Shown: positions 26,078 to 34,255 of the stretch, one piece after another
Numbering within the stretch: the stretch's first letter is position 1
Layout of the letters: every line of letters starts with the position of its first letter
Source: Citrobacter sp. Awk 4
GTDB taxonomy: Bacteria; Pseudomonadota; Gammaproteobacteria; Enterobacterales; Enterobacteriaceae
Reading direction: 5' to 3'
Length of the DNA stretch: 47,911 bases
Assembly (NCBI RefSeq): GCF_028069725.1
Contig: NZ_JANEWG010000034.1
Span: 1 to 47,911 of the forward strand
Notes under the pieces: generated by a model
What the model was told of the DNA's origin: nothing
What the model saw: the letters and a program-made list of their open reading frames with translations, nothing else
Databases searched by the model: none
Made by a program: the position numbers and the translations under genes

Positions 26078-28336
26078 TTACTTCTCTTTCTTCGCGCCTA
26101 ACGACGGCGTCTCGTCAAAGAAGTTCCACGGTTTCAACAGGGTATGTACCCACTCGGTTGGCATCATCGGCCACTCTTCCGCGCGGGCCACGTGGGTGGT
26201 GCCGGTTGTCATCCAGACCACGGTGTCGGTATTGTCGAGCGACTCGTTGTCTTTGGTGTACTCCCCAAGCCCCGTATCATGTGTTGAACGGTTCGGGTAT
26301 TTGCCTTCCGGGAAGCGTTCTTCTGCGTGATAACGCGTGACCCACAGCTGTTTGTCCATAAAGCTCAGACGATGGTAGATCCACTCATCCGGGGCGAATT
26401 TCGCGCCTGTCGCCACCGGGTGCGTACCGCCCGCGTAAGGGATTATCTGATAGGACACCGGGTTGCCCATGCGGTTTTCTTTGTTGGTGTTGCTCAGTAA
26501 ACGAATGGTGCCCGGGTCAAATTTCTGCGCGGCATCTTTCTCATTACTGATGTTGTACTGATTAATCTGCATGGTGCTGGTACGCGGCCCGCCAGAGGTG
26601 TTTGGTTTCACTTCCGGATCCATCGCCACCAGACTGTTATTCTCGCCATCGACGTCTAAATCCAGGCGGAAGTTATAAATATGCTGGTGGGTGGTGCCGA
26701 CAATATTGTGATCGATCAGCGTACCGTAACGGGTATCGTCTTTCGCGCTCGGATCATGCATCGTTTTCGCTTGTACGCCTTTCACCGCTTCAATCCCGGT
26801 GGCGCCAGCATCAATGCCGATGGTGCCGTTCTGATGGAAAACCCAGTCAAAAATGTAGTCATAGTTGCCGACAGTACTGATCCAACGTACCACCAGTTCA
26901 CGACGTTCGGTACTGACGTTAGGTTGTCCCATCTCCTGGTGTTTATATTCCGGGCCCGCGTAGCGTTCAAAAATAGCCACGGCGCGCGGGATCTCCGTCG
27001 GTTTACCGGTGTAGTCCGCGATGGTTTCATTCAGCAGTACGGCGTTACCTGGCGCATCTTTACCGCGTTCGATAGGTGAGGTCAGCGTCCCCATCCCGTA
27101 ATCGCCGGAATCCAGGTAGGCTTTAAAATACCAGCCAATGTCCGGGTCGCCGTAAGGAACGATCATGCCGCCGAGCGATCCTTCGTACATCACCTTGCGC
27201 TTCTTACCGTTATCGTTAAATGTGACGGTTGAAATAATCGGACCGACGCGCGAGTTCAGGCGCAGGTGGAAATCCCAGTTTTGCCAGTGGATCATGTCGC
27301 CAGTAATGGTGTAGTTCTTGCCTTCCGGCTCGACGATCTGCAGCGGTTTTACCGTCGGGGCATGGCGATCGCGGCCGTCATACGCGCGCGGCGTCAACGG
27401 CACCGGAATCACCGGGCCATCTTCAATTTTGATGATTTTCTTCTGCTCAAGATCGACCACGGCGACGAGGTTTTCAATCGGATGTGCCCAGTAGTTACCG
27501 TCGCCGACATCCAGGTAGCTGATCACTTTCAGTAAGCGCGCATCCTGTTTTAAGCCATCTTTGCCGTCAAAGTAGCCGACGGTCAGCGGGGTGGTGATCA
27601 CTTTTTTCGGGTCAGTGACGCCGTGTTTTGCCAGCGCCTGGGCATACTCTTCGCTGCCGTTAATGACATTTTGCACGGTGGCGAAATCGTCCAGCAAGAC
27701 CATACCGTGGGCATCTTTGATGGGCGTCCAGGACTCAATCTTTTTGTCATCCAGCGAAACCACGCCTTCAATGATGTTTTTGCCATCCAGCATGATGACA
27801 TCAGCCTTACGGGATTGTTTAACCGGGGTTCCGTTCAGGGCGAAATCCCAGACTTCCTCTTTATTCGGTTCACGCAGGGAAATTTCGGTAAAGCGGGTAT
27901 TCGGTTTGAAATCAGGCGAGGCTTTGACGATCTCAACGGCCTGCTTTATCTCGTCGGCGGTCAGGGAGTTAAGCGGGTGGGGGCGTTTTTCCACCTGGAA
28001 AGTTTGGTCCAGATCGGACTGAAAAACTTCATTAATAAATCCGTCGGAGATCCAGGCTTTTTTGTTCTTCATCACCACGGGAACCTGTAACGTCAGGGAT
28101 TTACCATTGACGATGGCCGTTTTCGCGCCCGGCTTAACTTTAACGAAAGCACCGTCTTTGCTGATGGTAAACATCTGCGCGTAGTCATCCCACTGCACAT
28201 CTGCGCCAAAATCCTGCAGGGTTTTTGTCATGGGCAGCATCTGCGCTTCACTGCCATGTGCGAATGCCTGCGACTGCCAGGAGCACAGCAGGGCGACAGC
28301 CAACGCCAGCGCTGTTTTGCGGGGAGTCAGGTCCAT
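26078..28336 (-). CDS. tynA: Periplasmic copper amine oxidase (tyramine oxidase)
   Basis: The 752-aa precursor deaminates phenylethylamine, tyramine and related amines to aldehydes, NH3 and H2O2 in the periplasm. A signal peptide ends QAFAHG. The N-terminal D1 domain typical of enteric enzymes covers about 30-115. The catalytic Asp lies in YLDSGDYGMG. The topaquinone precursor is Tyr492 in GNYDYIFDW. Copper ligands are in THQHIYNFRLD (two His) and TTGTTHVARAEEW. All are intact. The start at ATG 28336 has GAGG seven bases upstream; an open frame runs further upstream but would precede the signal. FeaR-type sites sit about 100 bases upstream. Confidence 0.96.
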   Translation of the reverse strand: MDLTPRKTALALAVALLCSWQSQAFAHGSEAQMLPMTKTLQDFGADVQWDDYAQMFTISKDGAFVKVKPGAKTAIVNGKSLTLQVPVVMKNKKAWISDGFINEVFQSDLDQTFQVEKRPHPLNSLTADEIKQAVEIVKASPDFKPNTRFTEISLREPNKEEVWDFALNGTPVKQSRKADVIMLDGKNIIEGVVSLDDKKIESWTPIKDAHGMVLLDDFATVQNVINGSEEYAQALAKHGVTDPKKVITTPLTVGYFDGKDGLKQDARLLKVISYLDVGDGNYWAHPIENLVAVVDLEQKKIIKIEDGPVIPVPLTPRAYDGRDRHAPTVKPLQIVEPEGKNYTITGDMIHWQNWDFHLRLNSRVGPIISTVTFNDNGKKRKVMYEGSLGGMIVPYGDPDIGWYFKAYLDSGDYGMGTLTSPIERGKDAPGNAVLLNETIADYTGKPTEIPRAVAIFERYAGPEYKHQEMGQPNVSTERRELVVRWISTVGNYDYIFDWVFHQNGTIGIDAGATGIEAVKGVQAKTMHDPSAKDDTRYGTLIDHNIVGTTHQHIYNFRLDLDVDGENNSLVAMDPEVKPNTSGGPRTSTMQINQYNISNEKDAAQKFDPGTIRLLSNTNKENRMGNPVSYQIIPYAGGTHPVATGAKFAPDEWIYHRLSFMDKQLWVTRYHAEERFPEGKYPNRSTHDTGLGEYTKDNESLDNTDTVVWMTTGTTHVARAEEWPMMPTEWVHTLLKPWNFFDETPSLGAKKEK

Positions 28337-28431
28337 ATATAACCTCGTCTTGTTGTGTTGTTCTGCGTTTGTGACCGCTTTTGTGCGCGGTTTATCTATC
28401 GCTAACATAGCAATAGGACAGTGGAAACGGT

Positions 28432-28468
28432 TTGCTTGCATTTGCCAGGTTATTTGTCAGATTTGCCA
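28432..28468 (-). promoter_or_regulatory. Tandem FeaR operators upstream of tynA
   Basis: On the minus strand TGGCA-N8-AAA (plus 28453-28468) matches the FeaR motif exactly. A second TGGCA lies 21 bases away (plus 28443-28447) with a one-base departure in its A-run. Spacing equals that at feaB. Confidence 0.65.
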
Positions 28469-28628
28469 GATACCTGCCAACCGGTGGCAGACGCGCGGCG
28501 ATGACGTTCACTTGTTATCATTTTTTGCGGGTATTTTCAGAAATACTCACCGGGAGGGTGAAAAGCGTTAGTCCATTGTTAATACTTGATACACTATAGG
28601 GAAGTCTATCAATTATCAGGGAAAGGTA

Positions 28629-29234
28629 ATGACGCTTTATCAGATAAAACCCGCGTTTCAGGCACTTCTGCGTCCATTGATGTTCTGGCTGAACCGACGC
28701 CGTGTGACCGCTAACCACGTTACCCTTGCCGCAATGGCGCTTTCCCTGGTAACCGGGGCGATATTGAGTTATTTCCCCGAACCGAAACTGTTTTTCTTGT
28801 TGCCGGTAGTGCTATTTATTCGCATGGCGCTCAATGCGCTGGACGGTATGCTGGCGCGAGAATGCCATCAACAATCCCGCCTTGGCGCTATTCTTAATGA
28901 AGTGGGTGATGTCGTGTCAGACATTGCACTTTACCTGCCGTTTTTGTTTCTGCCCGCCAGCTCTCTGGCGCTGGTGTTGGTGATGCTGTTCTGTGCGGCT
29001 ATGACCGAATTCTGTGGCGTGTTGGTGCAAACCATCGACGGCGTACGTAACTACAGCGGTCCGTTGGGTAAAAGCGACAGGGCGCTGGTGTTTGGCGCGT
29101 GGGGGCTGGCGCTGGCCATCTGGCCTCAGCTTGTGCAGTGGAACAACCTTGTCTGGGCGGTGGCGATCGCGCTGCTGCTGTGGACGGTGGTGAACCGTTG
29201 CCGGAGCGCATTGCGTGAAGAGGGGGCGAAATGA
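28629..29234 (+). CDS. ynbA: CDP-alcohol phosphatidyltransferase family protein YnbA
   Basis: The 201-aa polytopic protein belongs to the CDP-alcohol phosphotransferase family, which exchanges CMP of CDP-diacylglycerol for an alcohol. The family signature DxxDGxxAR(x8)GxxxDxxxD appears here as NALDGMLAR, eight residues, GAILNEVGD. The first and third Asp, both metal ligands in characterised members, are Asn; the DG pair and the last Asp remain. As I recall, E. coli YnbA has the same substitutions, so this is a family trait and not decay. The acceptor alcohol is unknown. AAAGGT precedes ATG 28629. The stop overlaps ynbB by four bases. Confidence 0.9.
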   Translation: MTLYQIKPAFQALLRPLMFWLNRRRVTANHVTLAAMALSLVTGAILSYFPEPKLFFLLPVVLFIRMALNALDGMLARECHQQSRLGAILNEVGDVVSDIALYLPFLFLPASSLALVLVMLFCAAMTEFCGVLVQTIDGVRNYSGPLGKSDRALVFGAWGLALAIWPQLVQWNNLVWAVAIALLLWTVVNRCRSALREEGAK

Positions 29235-30148
29235 TGTTGCTGGAAAAATCACTGGCGGTCATTTTTGCTCTGTTAATACTGGCAACGGTGGTGAACATGC
29301 TGCTGGTGTGGCTGCGCCCCGGTAAAGACTGGCGCGAACTCACGCTACGTATCCGCACCTGGTGGGTCATTATCATCCTGTTCTCGCTGGCGATGTTAAG
29401 CCCACGCTGGCTGGCGCTGACCTTTTTCGCGATCGTCAGTTTTATGGCGTTAAAAGAGTTTTTGACGCTGGTGCCTTCGCGTCATTCCGATCGTATGCCG
29501 CTGTTGTGGATGTTTATCGCCATTCCCATTAACTACTGGCTCATCGGCATTGGCTGGTACGGCATGTTCGTGGTGTTTATTCCGGTGTATGTCTTTTTAT
29601 TTTTACCTGCGCGGATGGTGATCGCCGGTGATACACAGGGATTTTTGCGTACCGCCTCCCAACTGCACTGGAGTCTGATGACGACCGTGTTCGCCTTCAG
29701 TCACGTCGCGTTTCTGCTGGTGCTACCCGGTGACGACAAACAAACCGGCGCGTTGCTGGTGCTCTTTCTGGTCGGGTTAACCGAGTTTAACGACATTGCC
29801 CAATACCTGTGGGGGAAATCGCTTGGGCGCATCAAGGTGACGCCGAAAGTCAGCCCCAATAAAACGCTGGCAGGACTGGTGGGCGGCGTGGCGACCACGG
29901 CGCTGTTGGCGCTATTGCTGGGGCCATTACTCACGCCGTTAAGCTGGCCAATGGCGCTGCTTGCCGGGCTGATTATCGGGGTGACCGGATTCTGTGGCGA
30001 TGTGGTGATGTCGGCCATCAAGCGTGATATCGGCGTTAAGGACAGCGGTACGTTATTGCCCGGCCACGGCGGGATCCTCGACCGACTGGACTCGCTGATC
30101 TTCACTGCACCGGTCTTTTTCCATTTTATTCGTTATTTTTATTACTAA
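29231..30148 (+). CDS. ynbB: CdsA-like phosphatidate cytidylyltransferase YnbB
   Basis: The 305-aa inner-membrane protein has about eight transmembrane helices and the CdsA signature near the C-terminus: SAIKRDIGVKDSGTLLPGHG, then GILDRLDS. This should make CDP-diacylglycerol from phosphatidate and CTP, the donor for the preceding enzyme. PKVSPNKTLAGLVGG is also typical of the family. The gene overlaps ynbA by ATGA and is three bases from the next. E. coli YnbB is similar but slightly shorter. It is a second copy of an essential housekeeping function, dedicated to this cluster. Confidence 0.92.
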   Translation: MMLLEKSLAVIFALLILATVVNMLLVWLRPGKDWRELTLRIRTWWVIIILFSLAMLSPRWLALTFFAIVSFMALKEFLTLVPSRHSDRMPLLWMFIAIPINYWLIGIGWYGMFVVFIPVYVFLFLPARMVIAGDTQGFLRTASQLHWSLMTTVFAFSHVAFLLVLPGDDKQTGALLVLFLVGLTEFNDIAQYLWGKSLGRIKVTPKVSPNKTLAGLVGGVATTALLALLLGPLLTPLSWPMALLAGLIIGVTGFCGDVVMSAIKRDIGVKDSGTLLPGHGGILDRLDSLIFTAPVFFHFIRYFYY

Positions 30149-30151
30149 CCT

Positions 30152-30811
30152 ATGATGACAAAACTGCTTAGAACGCTGTTCTCATTGTGCATCGTCTGGC
30201 CGGTTATCTGGTTGTGGCTGGGGCTGCGGGTCAAACATCGGCAACGCTTGCCGCAAAACGGACCGGCGATCATCGTGGCAAATCACAACAGCCATATGGA
30301 TGTGTTTGCCCTGTTGTCGCTGTTTCCGTTACGCCGCCAGGCGCAGATCCATCCGGTCGCCGCAGCCGACTATTTTCTGCGTAATAAATGGATGGCCTGG
30401 TTCGCGCTCAATATCATCAATATTATCCCCATCTCTCGCCAGGGAGGGGACGCCAATCCGCTGGCGCAGTGTGAACAGGCGCTCCGTGATAACAAAATAC
30501 TGATTATCTTCCCGGAAGGGACTCGCGGCGAACCTGGTAAACTGTCGCCGCTGAAATCCGGGGTGTGGCGTTTGAGCCAACAGTTGCCGGAAGTCCCGAT
30601 CATTCCCGTCTGGCTGCGCGGGACAGAACAGGTGATGGCGCGGGGAAATCGTATTCCGCTCCCGCTCTTTATTGACGTCTGTGTGGGAGACGCGCTGGTG
30701 TGTCATCCCGAGAAAAACGTGTTTATGGATGAACTGAAGCAACAACTGTTGGCGCTTCAGCAACAAACAACAGGAAACCACGCTCATGAACCAACATCGC
30801 ACACCGGATGA
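30152..30811 (+). CDS. PlsC-like 1-acylglycerol-3-phosphate acyltransferase
   Basis: The 219-aa membrane-associated acyltransferase has an N-terminal helix (about 8-24) and the LPLAT motifs: NHNSHMD (His plus Asp, HX4D) near residue 44-50, FPEGTRG near 127, and PIIPVWLRG. It should acylate lysophosphatidate to phosphatidate, supplying YnbB. As I recall the K-12 gene set (ynbA-ynbB-ynbC-ynbD), this gene is absent there. It begins three bases after ynbB and overlaps ynbC by 26 bases. Confidence 0.92.
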   Translation: MMTKLLRTLFSLCIVWPVIWLWLGLRVKHRQRLPQNGPAIIVANHNSHMDVFALLSLFPLRRQAQIHPVAAADYFLRNKWMAWFALNIINIIPISRQGGDANPLAQCEQALRDNKILIIFPEGTRGEPGKLSPLKSGVWRLSQQLPEVPIIPVWLRGTEQVMARGNRIPLPLFIDVCVGDALVCHPEKNVFMDELKQQLLALQQQTTGNHAHEPTSHTG

Positions 30812-32546
30812 ACGGCATTTTCTGACCAGCGACAATTGCGAGCTGTTTTATCGCCACTGGCCAGCGCAGACGGCGTTCCCCCCCGCCAAAGTGATTGTCC
30901 TGTTTCATCGAGGGCACGAACATTCCGGGCGTCTGCAACATATCGTTGATGAACTGGCGATGCCGGACACCGCATTTTATGCCTGGGATGCGCGGGGGCA
31001 TGGGCGTTCACCTGGGGCGCGAGGATACAGTCCGTCGCTGGCCCGTTCGGTGAAGGATGTTGATGAGTTTGTCCGTTTTGCCGCTGCCGACAGCCAGACA
31101 GCGCTGGAAGAGGTCGTGGTGGTTGCGCAAAGCGTTGGTGCGGTGATGGCGGCGACCTGGGCCCATGATTATGCTCCACGAATTCGCGGGATGGTGCTGG
31201 CATCTCCGGCGTTTAAGGTGAAGTTGTACGTCCCGTTTGCCCGCCCAGGGCTTGCGCTGATGCACCGTCTGCGCGGGCTTTTCTTTGTCAATTCCTATGT
31301 CAAAGGCAAGTATCTGACGCACGATCACGAGCGGGTGGCGAGTTTCAATCAGGACCCGCTGATCACCCGCCCGATTGCCGTCAATATCCTGCTCGATCTC
31401 TACAAAACGGCAGAGCGCATTGTCAGCGACGCGGGGGCGATTACCTTGCCTGTCCAGCTACTGGTCTCTGGCGAAGATTTCGTTGTGCATCGAAAGCCAC
31501 AGATCGATTTTTACCAGCGTCTGCGCAATCCGCACAAAGAATTGCATGTTCTACCCGGTTTCTATCACGACACGCTGGGCGAAAAAGAGCGTCATCTGGC
31601 TTTTGACAAAATGCGGGATTTTATCGATACGCTCTACGCAAGACCGCCTCAATTCTTTGACTACCGCCATGAAGACCGCTGGAGTCCAGGCGCTGACACC
31701 TGGCGGATATTAAGCGGCGGGCCAGAACCATTCTCTGTCGACGATATCGCGTACCGCAGTTTGCGTTACGGCATGAAAATGCTGGGTACACAGTCCGCAG
31801 GCGTTCGTCTGGGATTTGAAACCGGTTTTGATTCCGGCAGTACGCTGGACTACGTCTATCGCAATCAGCCGCAGGGCAGCAGCGCGCTGGGGCGTCTGAT
31901 TGATAAAAACTATCTCAACAGCGTGGGCTGGAAAGGCATTCGCCAGCGAAAAGCCCATCTTCAGACGCTGATCCAACAAGCGGTCGCGCAACTGAACGCG
32001 CAAGGAACGCCCGTGCGGGTGGTTGATATCGCCGCTGGTCATGGCCGCTATGTGCTCGATGCGCTGCAAGGCGAAACGGCGGTGAGCGAAATATTACTGC
32101 GTGACTACAGCGAGCTGAACGTGCTGAAAGGTCAGGAGATGATCGCGCAGCGCGGGATGGCGGGAAGGGCGCGGTTTGAACGGGGCGATGCCTTTAACCG
32201 CACGGAACTGGCCACGCTTGAGCCGCGTCCGACGCTGGGCATTGTCTCCGGTCTGTATGAACTGTTTCCAGACAACACGCTGGTGCGAAACTCGCTTGCC
32301 GGACTGGCGGACGCGATAGAACCGGGCGGCATTCTCATCTACACCGGGCAGCCCTGGCATCCACAGCTCAAAACCATCGCCTGGTCGCTCACCAGCCACA
32401 AAGACGGTAAAGCGTGGGTGATGCGTGTGCGCACCCAGGGTGAAATGGATGCGCTGGTACACGAAGCGGGGTTCGATAAATGCGACCAGCTGATCGATGA
32501 ATGGGGCATTTTCACTGTCTCAATGGCGGTGCGTCGCGCATCATGA
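30786..32546 (+). CDS. ynbC: Alpha/beta hydrolase fused to SAM methyltransferase, YnbC
   Basis: The 586-aa protein has two enzymes. Residues 1 to about 290 form an alpha/beta hydrolase of the monoacylglycerol-lipase/lysophospholipase type: FHRGHEHSGR (oxyanion region), WDARGHGRSPG, the nucleophile Ser in VVAQSVGA, and a late His in GFYHDT. Residues about 310-586 form a class I methyltransferase with motif I VVDIAAGHGRYVLDAL and a GGILIYTGQPWHPQ strand. No signal peptide or membrane helix is seen, so it acts in the cytoplasm. The context suggests it deacylates and methylates a lipid made by the cluster; the substrate is unknown. It overlaps both neighbours, which implies coupled translation. 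Confidence 0.9.
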   Translation: MNQHRTPDERHFLTSDNCELFYRHWPAQTAFPPAKVIVLFHRGHEHSGRLQHIVDELAMPDTAFYAWDARGHGRSPGARGYSPSLARSVKDVDEFVRFAAADSQTALEEVVVVAQSVGAVMAATWAHDYAPRIRGMVLASPAFKVKLYVPFARPGLALMHRLRGLFFVNSYVKGKYLTHDHERVASFNQDPLITRPIAVNILLDLYKTAERIVSDAGAITLPVQLLVSGEDFVVHRKPQIDFYQRLRNPHKELHVLPGFYHDTLGEKERHLAFDKMRDFIDTLYARPPQFFDYRHEDRWSPGADTWRILSGGPEPFSVDDIAYRSLRYGMKMLGTQSAGVRLGFETGFDSGSTLDYVYRNQPQGSSALGRLIDKNYLNSVGWKGIRQRKAHLQTLIQQAVAQLNAQGTPVRVVDIAAGHGRYVLDALQGETAVSEILLRDYSELNVLKGQEMIAQRGMAGRARFERGDAFNRTELATLEPRPTLGIVSGLYELFPDNTLVRNSLAGLADAIEPGGILIYTGQPWHPQLKTIAWSLTSHKDGKAWVMRVRTQGEMDALVHEAGFDKCDQLIDEWGIFTVSMAVRRAS

Positions 32547-33829
32547 CGGTTCAACGCCCCCTTTTCGTTCAGGGTATCGGCTGGCTGCTGTTGCTCGCGC
32601 CGTTTTTCTTTCTGACCTACGGGCAGGTCAATCAATTCACCGCCGGACGAGACGGTATCGGCAGCATCGTCTTTGACTGGGAGCGGCATATTCCGTTTGT
32701 GCCGCTCACTATCATTCCTTACTGGAGTCTGGATCTGCTGTACGGTTTGTCGCTGTTTATTTGCACGTCGCTGAATGAACAACGCCGTCTGGTCGGGCGA
32801 CTGGCGCTGGCATCCGTGGTCGCCTGTGCCGGTTTCCTGCTGTTTCCACTGCGTTTTACCTTTGTCAGACCAGAAATTAGCGGTCTGGCAGGTTGGTTGT
32901 TCGGCCAGCTTGAACAGTTTGATTTGCCCTACAACCAGTCGCCTTCATTGCATATTATTTTATGCTGGCTGCTGTGGCGGCATTTCAACCGCCATCTGAG
33001 CGGAGGCTGGCGGACGCTAAGCACTGGCTGGTTTTTGCTGATCGCGGTTTCTGTGCTGACGACCTGGCAGCATCACGCCATTGATGTCGTCACCGGGCTG
33101 GCGGTCGGCATGTTGATTGACTGGCTGATCCCCGCAAAGGGCACATGGCGCTGGCAATGGGCAGGCGGAAAACATCTCACCCTGGCAGGACGCTATTTCG
33201 CGGGCGCGCTGGTGTGTCTGGCGGGAACCTTCATGACGTACTGGCTGTGGTGGCCCGCCATTGCCTTGCTGATTGTTTCGCTCGCGTACGGTGTTTTGGG
33301 CGTCGACGCGCTGCAAAAAGATGAAAAAGGGCGGTTAACCTGCGCGGCCTGGTGGCTGCTGTTGCCCTGGCGCGCAGGCATGTGGCTTTCCATGCTCCTC
33401 TACACCCGCCATTTGCCGACGGTAAGCCCGCTTGCGGATGGGGTGTTTTTGGGCGTGTACCCTCGAATGCCGCCAACGCCACGGGCGGTACTGGATTTGA
33501 CCAGCGAATTTGCGCGGTCACGCGCGGTGGATGGACATGTTTACCAGTGCGTCCCCCTGTTGGATCTGGTAAATCCGGACCAGAAGACGCTGCGTCTGGC
33601 GGTGGATGCGCTGGAAGCGCTACGCGCCACGCACGGGAGCGTGCTTGTTCACTGCGCGCTTGGACTTTCGCGCAGCGCCCTGGTGGCTGCGGCATGGTTG
33701 CTGTGGCGCGACCCGACACTGAACGTCGCGCACGCGGTTGCCCGTGTCCGCGAAGCCCGTTCGCAGGTGGTTTTCACCCCTGAACATCTGGAGCTACTGG
33801 AACAATGGAAAACAAGCGTGACAGTGTAA
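32543..33829 (+). CDS. ynbD: PAP2-like membrane domain fused to dual-specificity phosphatase, YnbD
   Basis: The 428-aa protein combines two phosphatase types. The membrane half (about 1-290) carries PAP2-like motifs: SPSLH near residue 133 and WQHHAIDVVTG near 175, placing a lipid phosphatase site at the membrane. The C-terminal domain (about 300-428) is a dual-specificity phosphatase with P-loop HCALGLSRSA (HCx5R) and a general-acid Asp probably in LLDLVNPDQ. Related DSPs such as PTPMT1 dephosphorylate phosphatidylglycerophosphate, which would fit a terminal step here (inference). The start at ATG 32543 overlaps the ynbC stop by four bases. Confidence 0.9.
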   Translation: MTVQRPLFVQGIGWLLLLAPFFFLTYGQVNQFTAGRDGIGSIVFDWERHIPFVPLTIIPYWSLDLLYGLSLFICTSLNEQRRLVGRLALASVVACAGFLLFPLRFTFVRPEISGLAGWLFGQLEQFDLPYNQSPSLHIILCWLLWRHFNRHLSGGWRTLSTGWFLLIAVSVLTTWQHHAIDVVTGLAVGMLIDWLIPAKGTWRWQWAGGKHLTLAGRYFAGALVCLAGTFMTYWLWWPAIALLIVSLAYGVLGVDALQKDEKGRLTCAAWWLLLPWRAGMWLSMLLYTRHLPTVSPLADGVFLGVYPRMPPTPRAVLDLTSEFARSRAVDGHVYQCVPLLDLVNPDQKTLRLAVDALEALRATHGSVLVHCALGLSRSALVAAAWLLWRDPTLNVAHAVARVREARSQVVFTPEHLELLEQWKTSVTV

Positions 33830-34212
33830 CTAATGACGATGATTTAGCGTCGCACCTGCTGCAACACACCCTGGCGAGCTGGCGTTTTTTGCTGTTTTTT
33901 ATCCTTGCGCCGCTTTTGTGGGTGGTGTTTGCCGGACAGGTCGGGATAGTGCGCGCGGTCATCGCATTGCTGTGCGGATTAGCCTGTTTTGGCTGCTGGC
34001 GAGTCTGGCTGGATGCGCATTATTTAGCGGTGATCGATCAAGAGAATAATGAACAGGCGGGCGTTGCGCTCTTTTTCATCTGGCGGCGCGAAAGGCTGCA
34101 ACGGTTAACGCTAAATGAACGACGTCAGGGGGCGCTGAAACAATTTCGTAAAGCGTTGGGATTGATTGCGCTGCTGTGGGCAGCCTGGCTGATTGCGCTG
34201 CTGTTTTACTAA
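33805..34212 (+). CDS. Small membrane protein ending the ynb cluster
   Basis: The 135-aa protein has two adjoining hydrophobic helices (about 28-67), a charged cytoplasmic stretch (WRRERLQRLTLNERRQGALKQFRKAL) and a C-terminal helix (about 117-134). I recognise no family. It overlaps ynbD by 25 bases and is followed by the cluster terminator, so it is co-transcribed. I do not recall an equivalent in the K-12 ynb set. Its role could be a complex scaffold or membrane subunit. Confidence 0.75.
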   Translation: MENKRDSVTNDDDLASHLLQHTLASWRFLLFFILAPLLWVVFAGQVGIVRAVIALLCGLACFGCWRVWLDAHYLAVIDQENNEQAGVALFFIWRRERLQRLTLNERRQGALKQFRKALGLIALLWAAWLIALLFY

Positions 34213-34218
34213 GAAGAT

Positions 34219-34248
34219 CCGGGCAGCCCGCAACAGGCCGCCCGGTTT
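34219..34248. terminator. Hairpin between ynb cluster and paaZ
   Basis: CCGGGCAGCC (34219-34228) pairs with GGCCGCCCGG (34236-34245). The single mismatch on the plus strand becomes a G-U pair in the minus-strand RNA, so the stem suits paaZ read-out better. Short T-runs lie on both sides. Confidence 0.6.
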
Positions 34249-34255
34249 ATGATTA

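Noticed and set aside
33231-33719. 162-codon minus-strand frame over ynbD
   Set aside because: Its Arg/Pro/Ser-rich composition is a shadow of the phosphatase gene.
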